DNA of 64,000 bases from an uncultured Pelagibacteraceae bacterium (GCA_902616725.1 CACMTZ010000003.1:1-64000); one strand, 5' to 3'; shown: positions 28,759-39,081, numbered from the stretch's first letter. Notes: a model not told the origin generated them from the sequence alone. A program made the numbers and translations.

Positions 28759-30580
28759 AATTGGAAAAGAAGTAATTAAAAAAGAACTGCCATTAATACC
28801 TAAACTACCTGGTGTTTACCGCATGCTTAACGACAAAGGAGAAATTCTTTATGTTGGTAAAGCAAAAAATTTACCTAATAGACTTAAGAGTTATATTGCA
28901 GAAAAAAACCATATTATAAGAACAGAGAGAATGTTATCTCAAACAAAGAAACTTGAGATTACAACTACTTCGAATGAAAGTGAGGCTTTATTGCTTGAAG
29001 CTAACTTAATTAAAAAGCACAAACCAAAATTTAATATTTTACTTAGAGATGATAAATCTTTTCCTTTTATATTTATTGGTAATAAAGATGTCTGGCCTCA
29101 GATAAGACGACACAGAGGAAAAAAAACCAAGGAAGGTTTTTATTTTGGTCCATTTGCATCAGCTGGTTCAGCAAATTGGACTATAAAAATGATACAAAAA
29201 ATTTTCCATTTAAGAGTATGCGATGATACAGTTTTCAAAAATCGAGAACGACCATGCATTCTTTATCAAATTAAAAGGTGTTCTGGACCTTGTGTTGGAT
29301 ATGTCGAAAAGGAAGACTACAAGAAAACTGTTGATGATGCGATAGAATTCATTTCAGGAAAATCAAGAAAAATTCAAAAAAGTCTTTCAGATCAGATGGA
29401 AAAAGCTAGTGAAGATTTAGATTTTGAGAAAGCTGTAATTTTGAGAGATAGAATTAAATCATTAAATATTATTCAATCTTCCCAAAGAATCAATGAAGCA
29501 AATTTAATCGAGGCTGATGTGATTGCAGGTTATAAAGAGTCTGGAAAAACTTGTATTCAGGTCTTTTTTTATCGTTCAAAACAAAATTGGGGTAACCAGG
29601 CATTTTTTCCAAAACATGACCCAGATGAAAGTCTAAGTAATATACTTAATTCTTTTGTTTCACAATTTTATGAAAATAAAAGTGTGCCTTCATCGATAAT
29701 AATTTCTGAAGAAATTAAAGAAAAAAATTTGATTGAAAAAACTCTTTCAAAAAAAGAGGGTAAACAAGTAAACTTATCTGTAGCAAAAAAAGGGTCAAAA
29801 CTAAAAGTTATCAATCAAGCAACCAAAAATGCAAAAGAAAGTTTAAATCGAAAACTTTATGAAAGTCAGAATAATAGAGAATTATTTGACTCAGTTGCGA
29901 GTAAATTTAATCTTGAGACTAATATAAATTTAGTAGAAGTTTATGACAATAGCCATATTCAAGGAACAAATAGTGTCGGGGCCTTAATTGCATTCGGTGA
30001 AGAAGGTTTTATCAAGAAAAGATATCGAAAATTTAATATTAAATCTAAAAAGAATGAGCAAGATGATTACGGAATGATGCGAGAAGTATTAAACAGAAGG
30101 TTTAAAAGAGCAATTCAAGAAAAAGACAATTATCTCTCTTTTCCTGATTTAGTAATAGTTGATGGTGGAAAAGGTCAATATTCTGTCGCAAGAGACACTT
30201 TAAATGAGTTAGGACTTCACGAAATACCGATTATTGCGATTGCTAAGGGAAAATTTAGAAATAGTGGTAATGAAACTTTTTTTCATAATGGCAAAGAACA
30301 TAAATTCAATAAAAACGACCCTACCCTTTTCTTTCTTCAAAGAATAAGAGATGAATCTCATCGTTTTGCGATTAGTGCTCATAGAGCAAAGAGAAAAAGA
30401 GGAATTAGTAAGTCTTTGCTAGATCAGATTGAGGGTATCGGATCTATCAGAAAAAGGGCTTTATTAAATCATTTTGGATCTGCTCGAGCAGTAGAATCTG
30501 CCAGTCTAGATGAAATAAAATCGGTTGAGGGTGTTGAGGAAAAAGTTGCAAAAAAGATATATAACTTCTTTCACGAGTAG
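28745..30580 (+). CDS. uvrC: Excinuclease ABC subunit UvrC
   Basis: UvrC makes both incisions in nucleotide excision repair. The start chosen is ATG 28745 ([13 protein letters not shown]), which overlaps folB by 14 bp; a longer reading from 28715 adds ten residues lying wholly within folB. The product is 611 residues: GIY-YIG domain ([19 protein letters not shown], about 24-42), UVR motif ([14 protein letters not shown], about 220), RNase H-like endonuclease ([16 protein letters not shown], about 398; DGGKG, about 480) and C-terminal helix-hairpin-helix repeats ([17 protein letters not shown]). Confidence 0.97.
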   Translation: MISSEIGKEVIKKELPLIPKLPGVYRMLNDKGEILYVGKAKNLPNRLKSYIAEKNHIIRTERMLSQTKKLEITTTSNESEALLLEANLIKKHKPKFNILLRDDKSFPFIFIGNKDVWPQIRRHRGKKTKEGFYFGPFASAGSANWTIKMIQKIFHLRVCDDTVFKNRERPCILYQIKRCSGPCVGYVEKEDYKKTVDDAIEFISGKSRKIQKSLSDQMEKASEDLDFEKAVILRDRIKSLNIIQSSQRINEANLIEADVIAGYKESGKTCIQVFFYRSKQNWGNQAFFPKHDPDESLSNILNSFVSQFYENKSVPSSIIISEEIKEKNLIEKTLSKKEGKQVNLSVAKKGSKLKVINQATKNAKESLNRKLYESQNNRELFDSVASKFNLETNINLVEVYDNSHIQGTNSVGALIAFGEEGFIKKRYRKFNIKSKKNEQDDYGMMREVLNRRFKRAIQEKDNYLSFPDLVIVDGGKGQYSVARDTLNELGLHEIPIIAIAKGKFRNSGNETFFHNGKEHKFNKNDPTLFFLQRIRDESHRFAISAHRAKRKRGISKSLLDQIEGIGSIRKRALLNHFGSARAVESASLDEIKSVEGVEEKVAKKIYNFFHE

Positions 30581-30585
30581 AGATT

Positions 30586-31170
30586 ATGCTAAGAAAAATT
30601 CCCAACATACTAACAGTAGGTAGAATTTTAATTGTACCTTTTTTTGTTTTAGCTTTCTATTTACCTGGATTTTATGGAGATCTAACGGCTTTAGTATTAT
30701 TCATAATTGCATCCTTTACAGATTTTTTGGATGGAATGTTGGCTAGACTACTCGGAGAAGAGTCTAAATTGGGAGAGTTATTAGATCCAATTGCAGATAA
30801 AATTATTGTAGCTGCTGCACTAATTTTATTAGTTATGGATGGCACGATTAAAAATTATGAGGTTATTGCTGCAATTACAATTTTAACAAGAGAAATATTA
30901 ATATCTGGTCTTAGGGAATTTTTAGCAAAAGGAAAAATTAAACTTCCTGTCTCTAATCTAGCAAAATTAAAAACAGTTTTACAAATGGTATCTATTGGTC
31001 TTTTACTTTCTGGAGATACAGGAAATAAAATCATCAATTTTCAAGACTATAATGCTCAAACTATTGGTATAATTTTATTATGGCTATCAGCAGCTTTGAC
31101 TTTGTTCACGGGTTATGAGTATATACGTAAAGGAATAGACCACGCTATATCAGAAGACAATAAAGATTAG
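30586..31170 (+). CDS. pgsA: CDP-diacylglycerol--glycerol-3-phosphate phosphatidyltransferase
   Basis: PgsA makes phosphatidylglycerol phosphate, the precursor of phosphatidylglycerol and cardiolipin, in the inner membrane. The 194-residue protein has the CDP-alcohol phosphotransferase motif D-G-x2-A-R-x8-G-x3-D-x3-D (TDFLDGMLARLLGEESKLGE then LLDPIADK, about 45-72) and several membrane segments. The start KIPNILTVGRILIVP is typical. It lies 5 bp after uvrC, a common uvrC-pgsA pairing, and overlaps the convergent ilvE end by 4 bp. Confidence 0.95.
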   Translation: MLRKIPNILTVGRILIVPFFVLAFYLPGFYGDLTALVLFIIASFTDFLDGMLARLLGEESKLGELLDPIADKIIVAAALILLVMDGTIKNYEVIAAITILTREILISGLREFLAKGKIKLPVSNLAKLKTVLQMVSIGLLLSGDTGNKIINFQDYNAQTIGIILLWLSAALTLFTGYEYIRKGIDHAISEDNKD

Positions 31171-32048
31171 GCAGCTTTTTTCTTTTTAACCAAAGCTAAA
31201 TAACTCTCATTTAAATCAATAATCAAATCGCAAACTTTAAATTGATACTCTGCAATAGTAGATACAGGAGTTACTTCAGCAGCAGTTCCTGTTAAAAAAC
31301 ATCCAACGAAATCTTTTAATTCCTCTGGTTTTATTTTTCTTTCGTGTACTTTGATATTTTTAGATTTTGCAATTTGAATTACAGTTCTTCGAGTAATTCC
31401 ATCTAAAAAAGAATCTGGTATTGGAGTATGTAGCTCACCATTTTTATCTTTGAAAAAAATATTTGCTCCAGTTGCTTCTGCAATATTATCCTCATGATCT
31501 AACATAAGTGAGTCCGTATAACCTTGCTTTTCAGCTTCGTGTTTTGAAAGTGTACAAATCATATACAATCCAGAAGCTTTTGTGTCCCAAGGAATAGTAT
31601 TAGGGGCGGGTCTTCGCCATTTTGAAATATTTAATTTGATACCTTCAACCTTAAGTTTAGGATCAAAATATGAACCCCACTCCCAAGTTGCAATAGCCAC
31701 ATGAATTTTTGTTTGCTGAGCTGAAATAGCCATCATTTCACTGCCTCTCCAAACTACGGGTCTAACATATCCATTCTCTACTTTTTGAGTAGAAATTATT
31801 TTATTGCTCGCTTTATTAATTTCATCTTCGCTATATGGTATTTCAATTCCCATTCTCTTTGCTGAGTAAAATAATCTTGAGGTATGTTCCTCTAATTTAA
31901 AAATTGAACCATCATACACACGTTCTCCCTCGAAAACACAGCTTGCATAATGTAATCCATGGCTTAGCACATGAACCTTAACATCAGACCAATCGACTAA
32001 TTCGCCATTGTACCATATTTTACCTGATCTTTTATCGTAGGGTATCAT
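31167..32048 (-). CDS. ilvE: Branched-chain amino acid aminotransferase IlvE
   Basis: This fold-type IV PLP enzyme makes valine, leucine and isoleucine from their keto acids. The 293-residue product has KIWYNGELVDWSDVKVHVLSHG (start about 9), the catalytic lysine in DTKASGLY (about 159), EATGANIFF (about 193), FLDGITRRTVIQIA (about 217) and FLTGTAAEVTPV (about 251). Its start lies 70 bp from the divergent petP-like operon. Confidence 0.95.
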   Translation of the reverse strand: MIPYDKRSGKIWYNGELVDWSDVKVHVLSHGLHYASCVFEGERVYDGSIFKLEEHTSRLFYSAKRMGIEIPYSEDEINKASNKIISTQKVENGYVRPVVWRGSEMMAISAQQTKIHVAIATWEWGSYFDPKLKVEGIKLNISKWRRPAPNTIPWDTKASGLYMICTLSKHEAEKQGYTDSLMLDHEDNIAEATGANIFFKDKNGELHTPIPDSFLDGITRRTVIQIAKSKNIKVHERKIKPEELKDFVGCFLTGTAAEVTPVSTIAEYQFKVCDLIIDLNESYLALVKKKKAA

Positions 32049-32118
32049 TATGAAATAAAAAAATTCTTACTGAAAAAATATCTTTGTATCTGTAATATGT
32101 CAATATAACTTACCAATA

Positions 32119-32556
32119 ATGAAACAACTTTTATATCTAAAAGATGATCAATTAAAAGATTTGATCGAAAAGCTTTTTATAGGTTACAGAGAAACATTTT
32201 CAGACTCAAAAAAAATATTAAATAAGTATAAAATTGGCCTAGCGCACCAAAAAGTCATTCATTTGTTATCAATGTATGAAGGGATCACTATTTCAGAATT
32301 GCTTAAAAGACTTAAAGTAACTAAGCAAAGCCTAAATAGAGTTTTAAAAGATCTGATTAAAATAGACATAATAATTTTTAAAAAAGATGAGCAGGATACA
32401 AGAATAAAACATGTATTTCTTAATGATAAAGGAAAAAAAATATTTAATGAAATTTTTGAAATTCAAAAAAAAAGAATTCATAGTGCATTACTTAATTCAA
32501 GCTCAGAAGAAGTCATTAACTTTGACAACGTTTTAAAAAAAATAATTAATGGATAA
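32119..32556 (+). CDS. MarR-family regulator, PetP-like
   Basis: This 145-residue winged-helix protein has the recognition region TISELLKRLKVTKQSLNRVLKDL (about 54-76) and the wing KKDEQDTRIKHVFLNDKGK (about 92-110), as in MarR proteins. It overlaps an OmpR-type response regulator by 8 bp. The MarR then OmpR order resembles petP-petR, which controls the bc1 operon in Rhodobacter capsulatus; here petABC lies about 8 kb away. The link to petABC is inference. Confidence 0.85.
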   Translation: MKQLLYLKDDQLKDLIEKLFIGYRETFSDSKKILNKYKIGLAHQKVIHLLSMYEGITISELLKRLKVTKQSLNRVLKDLIKIDIIIFKKDEQDTRIKHVFLNDKGKKIFNEIFEIQKKRIHSALLNSSSEEVINFDNVLKKIING

Positions 32557-33226
32557 TTTTGTAGCTCATATTTTAGTTGTTGATGATGATGAAGGGATCA
32601 GAACGCTTGTTAAAAAATATTTAAATGAAAATAATTACCTTGTTACAACTGCAAATAGCGCAGAAGATGCTTTTGAAAAAATACAAATAATCAAATTTGA
32701 TCTAATCATACTAGATATTATGATGCCTGGTAAAAGTGGCTTAGAATTTATTAAAGAAAATCAAAAGAAACTGGATACACCCGTGATTTTATTAACTGCG
32801 AAAGGTGAAGCAAATGAAAGAGTTGAGGGTTTAGAAGTCGGTGCTGATGACTATCTTCCAAAACCTTTCGAGCCTAAAGAGTTGATATTGAGAATACAAA
32901 ATATAATTCGAAAAACAAAAAAAAATGATCAAAAACGAGTAATACAATTTGAAAATATTAAAATTGATTTAAATAAACAACTAATAATCAAGAAAAATAC
33001 AGAATACAAAATTAACAATACAGAGAAAAAAATTTTAGAAAAAATGATTAATAATCCTGGTAAAACTTTTTCACGAGAAGATATTGGTATTCTAACTGAA
33101 CTAGATAAAGAGAGATCAATAGATGTAATTATCACAAGACTTAGAAAAAAAATTGAAATTGATCCAAAAAATCCAAAATTTTTACAAACAATAAGAGGAG
33201 CTGGATATGTTCTATGGATTGAGTAA
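32549..33226 (+). CDS. OmpR-family response regulator, PetR-like
   Basis: The 225-residue product has a receiver domain with the acidic pocket VVDDDEG (about 9-15), phospho-accepting Asp in LDIMMPGKSG (about 54), Thr in LLTAKG and Lys in DYLPKPFEPKE (about 104-114), followed by a winged-helix output domain (TEKKILEKMINNPGKTFSRE, then VDVIITRLRKKIE-like). It overlaps the sensor kinase gene by 20 bp, so the three genes form one translationally coupled signalling operon. Confidence 0.93.
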   Translation: MDNFVAHILVVDDDEGIRTLVKKYLNENNYLVTTANSAEDAFEKIQIIKFDLIILDIMMPGKSGLEFIKENQKKLDTPVILLTAKGEANERVEGLEVGADDYLPKPFEPKELILRIQNIIRKTKKNDQKRVIQFENIKIDLNKQLIIKKNTEYKINNTEKKILEKMINNPGKTFSREDIGILTELDKERSIDVIITRLRKKIEIDPKNPKFLQTIRGAGYVLWIE

Positions 33227-34526
33227 ATTTTTTAAAAATATACTCCCCAAAAGATTATTTTACAGAGCTTTACTAATTGTTGCTGTTCCAGTCATAGTTT
33301 TACAATTGGTAATTACTATTGTTTTTTTTGATAGCCTTTGGATCAAGACTAATAAAGGTATGACTAAAGCTTTAGTAAATGAAATTAATACTTTCATCGA
33401 AGTTTATTCTGATGAAATTTATAAAAAAGATGAAATTAAAAATGTTTTTTCAGTTTACCAAGACTTAAATATAGATTTTGTAGATAACAAAGATTTTATT
33501 TATACTTTTGATGAAAGATGGTTTAGTCCGATAGATAGGACTTTAAGAAGAGAACTTAAGTCAAAGTTTGGGAATGGAAATTATTGGTTTGATACAACGT
33601 CATACAAAGAGTTAATTGATATTAGAATAAAATATCAGTCTGGGTATTTTAAGTTTTTAGTTCCAAGAGATAGAGTGACGACTTCCTCAGCTCGTATCTT
33701 TGCACTATGGATAACGGTTCCTGCAATCATAATGATTTTAATTTCATTAATTTTTCTAAAAAATCAAACGAGACCAATAACTAATCTTGCAAAAGCAGCT
33801 GAAAAATTTGGTCGGGGAGAAGAAATTGATGAATTTAAACCTTCTGGTGCAGCAGAAATCAGACAAGCTGGTTACGAATTTGATAGAATGAGAAAAAGAA
33901 TTTTAAGACATCTTAATCAAAGATCAGAAATGTTATCTGGCATTAGCCACGACTTAAGAACTCCTTTAACAAGAATGAAATTACAAATAGCATTTATAAA
34001 AGATAAAGAGTTAAGTAAAAAATTATCAGAAGACATTAACGAAATGGAAAAAATGCTCAATGAATATTTGCAATTTACGAGCTCGTCATACCTTGAAAAA
34101 GATGAAGAATTTAATATTAGCGAATTAGTTGATGAAATAGTTAAAAAATATGAAAATGAAAATATATCATCTAATATTTCACCTAGAATTTATATAAGCG
34201 GTAGAAAAAACTTAATCAAAAGATGTGTTAACAATCTTATAGATAATGCAATTAAATACGCGGAAAAGGTAAATGTAGATATTACTAAAAGCAGTAACAA
34301 CTTATTCATTAAAATTGAAGACAATGGACCGGGTATACCTGAAGCAGAATATGATAATGTTTTCAAACCTTTTTATAAAATTGATAAAGGTCGAGCTGAG
34401 ACAAAATCAAGCGTTGGACTTGGATTATCCATAGCTTCGGACATTATCAGATCCCACGGGGGAAATATTAAATTAGCTAAGTCGCCAATGGGTGGCTTAG
34501 AAGCTAAGATCTTTTTGCCTTTTTAG
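33207..34526 (+). CDS. Sensor histidine kinase, EnvZ-like
   Basis: This 439-residue inner-membrane kinase has a membrane segment at about 20-42, a periplasmic sensor of about 120 residues, a second membrane segment at about 168-188 and a HAMP linker with RPITNLAKAAEKFGRGEE (about 192). The H box is SGISHDLRTPLTRMK (about 246-260). ATP-binding motifs are N (NLIDNAIKYAE), G1 (DNGPGIP) and G2 (SVGLGLSIA). It should phosphorylate the regulator encoded directly upstream. The signal is unknown. Confidence 0.93.
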   Translation: MFYGLSKFFKNILPKRLFYRALLIVAVPVIVLQLVITIVFFDSLWIKTNKGMTKALVNEINTFIEVYSDEIYKKDEIKNVFSVYQDLNIDFVDNKDFIYTFDERWFSPIDRTLRRELKSKFGNGNYWFDTTSYKELIDIRIKYQSGYFKFLVPRDRVTTSSARIFALWITVPAIIMILISLIFLKNQTRPITNLAKAAEKFGRGEEIDEFKPSGAAEIRQAGYEFDRMRKRILRHLNQRSEMLSGISHDLRTPLTRMKLQIAFIKDKELSKKLSEDINEMEKMLNEYLQFTSSSYLEKDEEFNISELVDEIVKKYENENISSNISPRIYISGRKNLIKRCVNNLIDNAIKYAEKVNVDITKSSNNLFIKIEDNGPGIPEAEYDNVFKPFYKIDKGRAETKSSVGLGLSIASDIIRSHGGNIKLAKSPMGGLEAKIFLPF

Positions 34527-34755
34527 TTTTCTTTTTTTTTGTAAGTTTTAATTGATCAATTTTTTTTTCTAAATTTTCAACTCTTTTTGAAAGAACTTCA
34601 AACTCATCTTTACTTGTTAACTTCATTCTAAAAACTATTTCATCTCTTTTAGATTTTAAAATAGTCATAATTTCATTGGCTATATCTTTTGATGATACTA
34701 AGCCTTGTTCAAATAATTTAGCAAGTTTTTCAATTACAAACTTTGAGTTTTTCAT
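34504..34755 (-). CDS. UbiK/BMFP-type accessory protein (YqiC family)
   Basis: This 83-residue protein has an N-terminal helical part (KLAKLFEQGLVSSKDIANEI, about 10-29) and a C-terminal coiled coil (EFEVLSKRVENLEKKIDQL) ending in a Lys-rich tail. This is the BMFP/UbiK architecture; UbiK assists aerobic ubiquinone assembly with UbiJ. The gene overlaps the 3' end of the kinase gene by 23 bp, tail to tail. The family call rests on length and pattern. Confidence 0.75.
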   Translation of the reverse strand: MKNSKFVIEKLAKLFEQGLVSSKDIANEIMTILKSKRDEIVFRMKLTSKDEFEVLSKRVENLEKKIDQLKLTKKKKTKKAKRS

Positions 34756-34805
34756 ATATTAATCTAATAACTTATTATAATTATAACTTATATTTAAAAA
34801 TAAAA

Positions 34806-35588
34806 ATGTTCATTAATAATTTTGACCCAGTCGCATTTCAAATTTTTTCATTTGAGATTAGATGGTATTCTTTAGCTTATATTGTTGGTATTTTATTGGG
34901 ATGGTTTTTAAGTAAAAAATTTTTTATTTCTGAACTAAAAGTAAGGGAAAAATTTGATGATTATTTAACTTATCTAATTTTAGGTTTAATCATTGGTGGA
35001 AGATTAGGGTATGTTGTATTTTATAACTTTGAATTTTATATCAATAATTTATCAGATATCTTTAAAATTTGGCAGGGTGGTATGTCATTTCATGGGGGAG
35101 TGATAGGGATCATAATTGCAAGTTACCTTTTTGCGAAAAAAAATTCACAAAGCTCATTTAGTTATTTAGATATTGTGTCTTTTGTTGCACCCATAGGTAT
35201 TTTTTTTGGTAGAATAGCAAATTTTATAAATTCAGAACTTTATGGTGTCGAAACAAATGTTGCTTGGGCAGTCCAATTTACACAAATAGATAATTTATAT
35301 CGACATCCTACTCAGTTATATGAAGCATTTTTTGAGGGTACAGTTCTATTTTTAGTTCTATTATATTTCAAAAATAAGAGTTTCGCCAAAAGACCTGGTT
35401 TTATCTCTGGTATATTTTTAGTTTGTTACTCAATTTTTAGATTTGCAATCGAGTTTTTAAGAGTTCCTGATGACCAACTGGGTTATTTATTATTCAATTT
35501 AACTATGGGACAATTTATAAGTATCTTTTTTTTAATAATCGGATTTTATTTATTAATCTCTAAATATGAAAACAGACAAAATAGTTAA
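34806..35588 (+). CDS. lgt: Prolipoprotein diacylglyceryl transferase Lgt
   Basis: Lgt attaches diacylglycerol to the lipobox cysteine of prolipoproteins in the inner membrane. The start chosen is ATG 34806 (MFINNFDPVAFQ), the normal family start; the longer reading from 34743 overlaps the divergent UbiK-like gene. The 260-residue protein has about seven membrane segments, the H-G-G-x-x-G motif as SFHGGVIG (about 97-104), GRIANFINSELYG (about 137-149) and R-H-P-T-Q-L-Y-E (about 162). The next gene overlaps it by 23 bp. Confidence 0.96.
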   Translation: MFINNFDPVAFQIFSFEIRWYSLAYIVGILLGWFLSKKFFISELKVREKFDDYLTYLILGLIIGGRLGYVVFYNFEFYINNLSDIFKIWQGGMSFHGGVIGIIIASYLFAKKNSQSSFSYLDIVSFVAPIGIFFGRIANFINSELYGVETNVAWAVQFTQIDNLYRHPTQLYEAFFEGTVLFLVLLYFKNKSFAKRPGFISGIFLVCYSIFRFAIEFLRVPDDQLGYLLFNLTMGQFISIFFLIIGFYLLISKYENRQNS

Positions 35589-36609
35589 TTTACCCTTAGA
35601 CAAGTTTATCAATATCTCTCTGTATAATAAAAAGTCTGGGTATTACATAAAAAAAAATCCATTCGGCAAACAAGGGGATTTTATTACAGCTCCTAATGTA
35701 TCAAGATTATTTTCTGAAATGATTGCTATTTGGATTGTAAGTTTTTGGAAAAGTATAGGGTCACCAAAAGAATTCAACTTAATCGAACTTGGGGCAGGAA
35801 ATGCTGCAATGATGAAAATTCTTATAGAAAGTTTTAAAAAATTTCCATCGTTTTTCAAATCCTGCAGGTTGATAATTTATGAGATAAGTCCTACTTTAAA
35901 GAAAATACAAAAAAAAGAATTATTAAATTCAGATGTAAATTGGATAAACGATTTAAAAAAGATTAAGAAAATTCCTAGTATATTTGTTGCAAATGAGTTT
36001 TTTGATGCACTTGCAATTAAACAATTTGAAAAAAAAGGAAATCTTTGGTTTGAAAAGTTTGTTAGTTTAAACAAAAAAATAACCTCTTTCTCAGAAAAAA
36101 AGATTAATATGAAAAATTATGAAAAAAAGATTAATTTTAAAATATCTAAAAACCAGAGTTTTATAGAATATTCAGAGCTTGGTATTAATTATCTCAAACA
36201 AATTTCAAAAATAATCAAAGTGAGATCTGGAGGAATTTTAATCATAGATTATGGATATAATGAAGATAAAATGAAAAATACTTTACAAGCATTATATAAA
36301 CACGAATATTCAGATGTTTTAGCTAAAATTGGTAATTCAGACATCACACATAATATTAATTTCCGATTATTTGAAAAAATAATCAAAAAACTGGGTGGGT
36401 TAAAGCATAGTTTAACAACACAAAAAGAATTTCTTACAAAAATGGGTATCCACGAAAGAGCTGAGATGATTGCAAAAAATCAAAACTTTTTAAAAAAAGC
36501 AGATATTTATTACAGATTAAAAAGACTAACAGATGATAAACAAATGGGAAAATTGTTTAAAGTTATGTTAATAAAAAATCAAAAAAATAAATTTAATTTA
36601 GGATTTTGA
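35566..36609 (+). CDS. SAM-dependent methyltransferase, MidA/NDUFAF7 family
   Basis: NDUFAF7-type enzymes methylate an arginine of a respiratory complex I subunit in mitochondria; bacterial homologues are presumed arginine methyltransferases. The 347-residue product has GDFITAPNVSRLFSEMIAIW (about 37-56), the SAM-binding LIELGAGNAAMM (about 71-82), VANEFFDALAIKQF (about 144-157) and GGILIIDYGY (about 222). It overlaps lgt by 23 bp and is followed by pgeF. Confidence 0.88.
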   Translation: MKTDKIVNLPLDKFINISLYNKKSGYYIKKNPFGKQGDFITAPNVSRLFSEMIAIWIVSFWKSIGSPKEFNLIELGAGNAAMMKILIESFKKFPSFFKSCRLIIYEISPTLKKIQKKELLNSDVNWINDLKKIKKIPSIFVANEFFDALAIKQFEKKGNLWFEKFVSLNKKITSFSEKKINMKNYEKKINFKISKNQSFIEYSELGINYLKQISKIIKVRSGGILIIDYGYNEDKMKNTLQALYKHEYSDVLAKIGNSDITHNINFRLFEKIIKKLGGLKHSLTTQKEFLTKMGIHERAEMIAKNQNFLKKADIYYRLKRLTDDKQMGKLFKVMLIKNQKNKFNLGF

Positions 36610-36610
36610 T

Positions 36611-37369
36611 CTGATCACCTCTCGAAAATTATTAAAAAACAAAAATATAAGTCATGGTTTTTTTAATAAAAATGGAGGTAAATCAAAAGGAATATATAAA
36701 AGTCTAAATTGTGGTCCTGGTTCATACGATAACAAAAATAACATTTTAAAAAATTTAAAGATTGTCAAAGATAAAATAGGGAAAAAAACAAAAAATATTT
36801 ATTTAGTACATCAAGTACATAGCAATAGGTTGGTTTTTCTAAATGAAAACTCTAAATTAAAAAAAAAAATTAAAGCTGACGCAATTATAACTAATCAAAA
36901 AAAACTGCCAATAGCTGTATTGACCGCTGATTGTGTGCCAGTGTTATTATATGACTATGAAAAAAAAATTATCGCGGCTATACATGCTGGTTGGAAGGGT
37001 GCATATAGAGGGATAATCAAAAATGTTATTAATTTTATGCATAAAAAAGGGTGTAATCCAAAAAATATTATAGGAGCAATTGGTCCGTCAATTACTCAAA
37101 AAAACTACGAAGTAAAAGCTGACTTTAAAAAGAAATTTATTAAAAAACACAAAAAAAACAAAATTTTCTTTAAAAATAAAAAAGAATTAATTTATTTTGA
37201 TTTACCAAATTATGTCAAATCTCAACTTAAATCACAAAAAATCAATAAAATTGATATGATTAAAATTGATACATTCGATAGAAAAAATAATTTTTTTAGT
37301 GCAAGAAGATCGTTAAAATTAAATCTCAATGATTATGGTAGAAATATTTCAATAATTATGATTAATTAA
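36611..37369 (+). CDS. pgeF: Laccase-domain protein PgeF (YfiH), apparent CTG start
   Basis: PgeF is a purine-nucleoside-acting, Cu/Zn-binding laccase-domain protein; in E. coli it prevents misincorporation of L-serine into peptidoglycan. The conserved part starts well before the first ATG/GTG/TTG codon: translating upstream gives [33 protein letters not shown] and VHQVHSNR, all family-like. The frame opens after a stop at 36599 and contains no ATG, GTG or TTG before 36830. CTG 36611 has AGGA seven bases upstream and is the best start, giving 252 residues. Metal-site motifs [11 protein letters not shown] and [10 protein letters not shown] are present. Confidence 0.85.
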   Translation: MITSRKLLKNKNISHGFFNKNGGKSKGIYKSLNCGPGSYDNKNNILKNLKIVKDKIGKKTKNIYLVHQVHSNRLVFLNENSKLKKKIKADAIITNQKKLPIAVLTADCVPVLLYDYEKKIIAAIHAGWKGAYRGIIKNVINFMHKKGCNPKNIIGAIGPSITQKNYEVKADFKKKFIKKHKKNKIFFKNKKELIYFDLPNYVKSQLKSQKINKIDMIKIDTFDRKNNFFSARRSLKLNLNDYGRNISIIMIN

Positions 37370-37376
37370 ACTTTTC

Positions 37377-38309
37377 ATGAAATTATTAACTGGAAATAGT
37401 AATAAAATCTTAAGTAAAAATATTGCTAAATATTTAAAATCTAAACTTGTCAATTCTAGTATAAGAAAATTTGCAGATGGTGAAATTTACATTGAAATAA
37501 ATGAAAATATAAGAGGGAATAGCATTTTTATAATTCAATCTATTTCTTCACCAGCTAATGACAATTTAATGGAATTATTATTATGTATTGATGCTTTAAA
37601 AAGATCATCAGCAAAAAATATAACTGCTGTAATTCCTTATTTTGGTTATGCGAGACAAGATAGAAAAGTTGTACCAAGAACATCTATATCAGCAAAGCTT
37701 GTTTCAAATTTAATAACTCAAGCAGGGGCGGACAGAGTTGTGACAGTCGATCTCCACGCTGGTCAAATTCAAGGTTTTTTTGATATTCCTGTTGATAACC
37801 TTTTTGCAACTCCAATCTTTGCACGACACATTAAAAAAAAGATTAAAAGTAAAAATATAATCTGTGTTGCCCCAGATGTTGGTGGTACAGAAAGAGCGAG
37901 AGCACTTGGTAAAATTTTAAACATTGGTTTAGCTATTGTAGATAAGAGAAGACCAAAGCCTGGACAATCACAAGTAATGAATATTATTGGAGATGTAAAA
38001 GGTAAAACGTGTATCTTGGTTGATGATATAATTGACTCTGGTGGTACTATCGTCAATGCCGCTAAGGCATTAAAACAAAGAGGTGCAAAAGAGGTTTATG
38101 TTTATATTACTCATGGAGTATTAAGTGGGGACGCGGTTAAAAAAATTAAAAATTCGGTTATTAAAAATTTAGTTATTACAGACACGATAGATAACAGCGA
38201 AAAAACAAAAAATGTTAAAAACATAGAAGTTTTACCTATTTCCGCCCTTATGGGAGAAGCTATAAAAAGAATTTCTAATTCAACATCAGTTTCAGATTTA
38301 TTCAAATAA
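37377..38309 (+). CDS. prs: Ribose-phosphate pyrophosphokinase
   Basis: Prs makes PRPP from ribose 5-phosphate and ATP for nucleotide, histidine and tryptophan synthesis. The 310-residue product shows [16 protein letters not shown] (about 32-47), [10 protein letters not shown] (about 88-97), the metal site [15 protein letters not shown] (about 122-136) and the PRPP-binding loop [10 protein letters not shown] (about 213-222). It lies 7 bp after pgeF. Confidence 0.97.
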   Translation: MKLLTGNSNKILSKNIAKYLKSKLVNSSIRKFADGEIYIEINENIRGNSIFIIQSISSPANDNLMELLLCIDALKRSSAKNITAVIPYFGYARQDRKVVPRTSISAKLVSNLITQAGADRVVTVDLHAGQIQGFFDIPVDNLFATPIFARHIKKKIKSKNIICVAPDVGGTERARALGKILNIGLAIVDKRRPKPGQSQVMNIIGDVKGKTCILVDDIIDSGGTIVNAAKALKQRGAKEVYVYITHGVLSGDAVKKIKNSVIKNLVITDTIDNSEKTKNVKNIEVLPISALMGEAIKRISNSTSVSDLFK

Positions 38310-38352
38310 TTACCTTGATTATTTATGAACATGGGTTAAAAACCTCTGTTTT

Positions 38353-39081
38353 ATGAATTCTTTAGAAGCAAAGATCAGGGATAACAAAACTAAAGGTCAG
38401 CTTAATGCCATCAGGAATGATGGTGGTGTTCCAGGGATTATCTATGGAGGTAAAGACCAAAATCAAAAAGTTTCTATATCTAAGAAATTATTAAAAACCT
38501 TGATTGAGAAAGAAAACTTTTTATCAAATATCATTACTTTAAATGTAGATGGAAAATCTCAAAATGTATTACCTAGAGAAGTAAAATATCACATCATAAG
38601 TGATGAACCTACTCATGTAGATTTTCTAAGAGTTCTTCCTGGGGTAAAAATTAAGATTGAAGTTCCAGTTAACTTCATTAATCACGAAAAATCTCCAGGT
38701 TTAAAAAGAGGTGGAGTGCTTAACATTGTAAGAAGAAAAGTTGAATTAAAATGCCCAAGTGAAAAAATACCTGAAAGTATTACTTTAGATTTGGATGGAG
38801 TCGATATCGGGTCAAGTTTTAAAATTTCTTCAGTAAAACTAGATGCAGAAGTAACACCCACTATTCAAGGAAGAGATTTCGTAATTGCAACCTTAGCAGC
38901 ACCGACAGTAATGAAAGAACCAGAAAAACCAGCAGAAGCAGAAGCTGCAGAAGGTGAAGAAGGTGCTGAAGGAGCAGAAGCAGCAGCAGCTGAAGGAGAT
39001 AAACCAGCTGCAGAGGGCGATAAAAAAGAGGGTGACGATAAAAAACCTGCAGATAAAAAAGCTCCAGAAGAAAAAAAGTAA
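38353..39081 (+). CDS. rplY: 50S ribosomal protein L25 (Ctc/TL5 type) with acidic tail
   Basis: L25 binds 5S rRNA. The N-terminal domain (about 1-90) has GQLNAIRNDGGVPGIIYGGK-like sequence, and the second TL5-type domain (about 95-185) includes VPVNFINHEKSPGLKRGGVLN (start about 100). Residues about 190-242 form a low-complexity Ala/Glu/Lys tail not needed for the core fold. pth follows 34 bp downstream, the usual rplY-pth order. Confidence 0.94.
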   Translation: MNSLEAKIRDNKTKGQLNAIRNDGGVPGIIYGGKDQNQKVSISKKLLKTLIEKENFLSNIITLNVDGKSQNVLPREVKYHIISDEPTHVDFLRVLPGVKIKIEVPVNFINHEKSPGLKRGGVLNIVRRKVELKCPSEKIPESITLDLDGVDIGSSFKISSVKLDAEVTPTIQGRDFVIATLAAPTVMKEPEKPAEAEAAEGEEGAEGAEAAAAEGDKPAAEGDKKEGDDKKPADKKAPEEKK

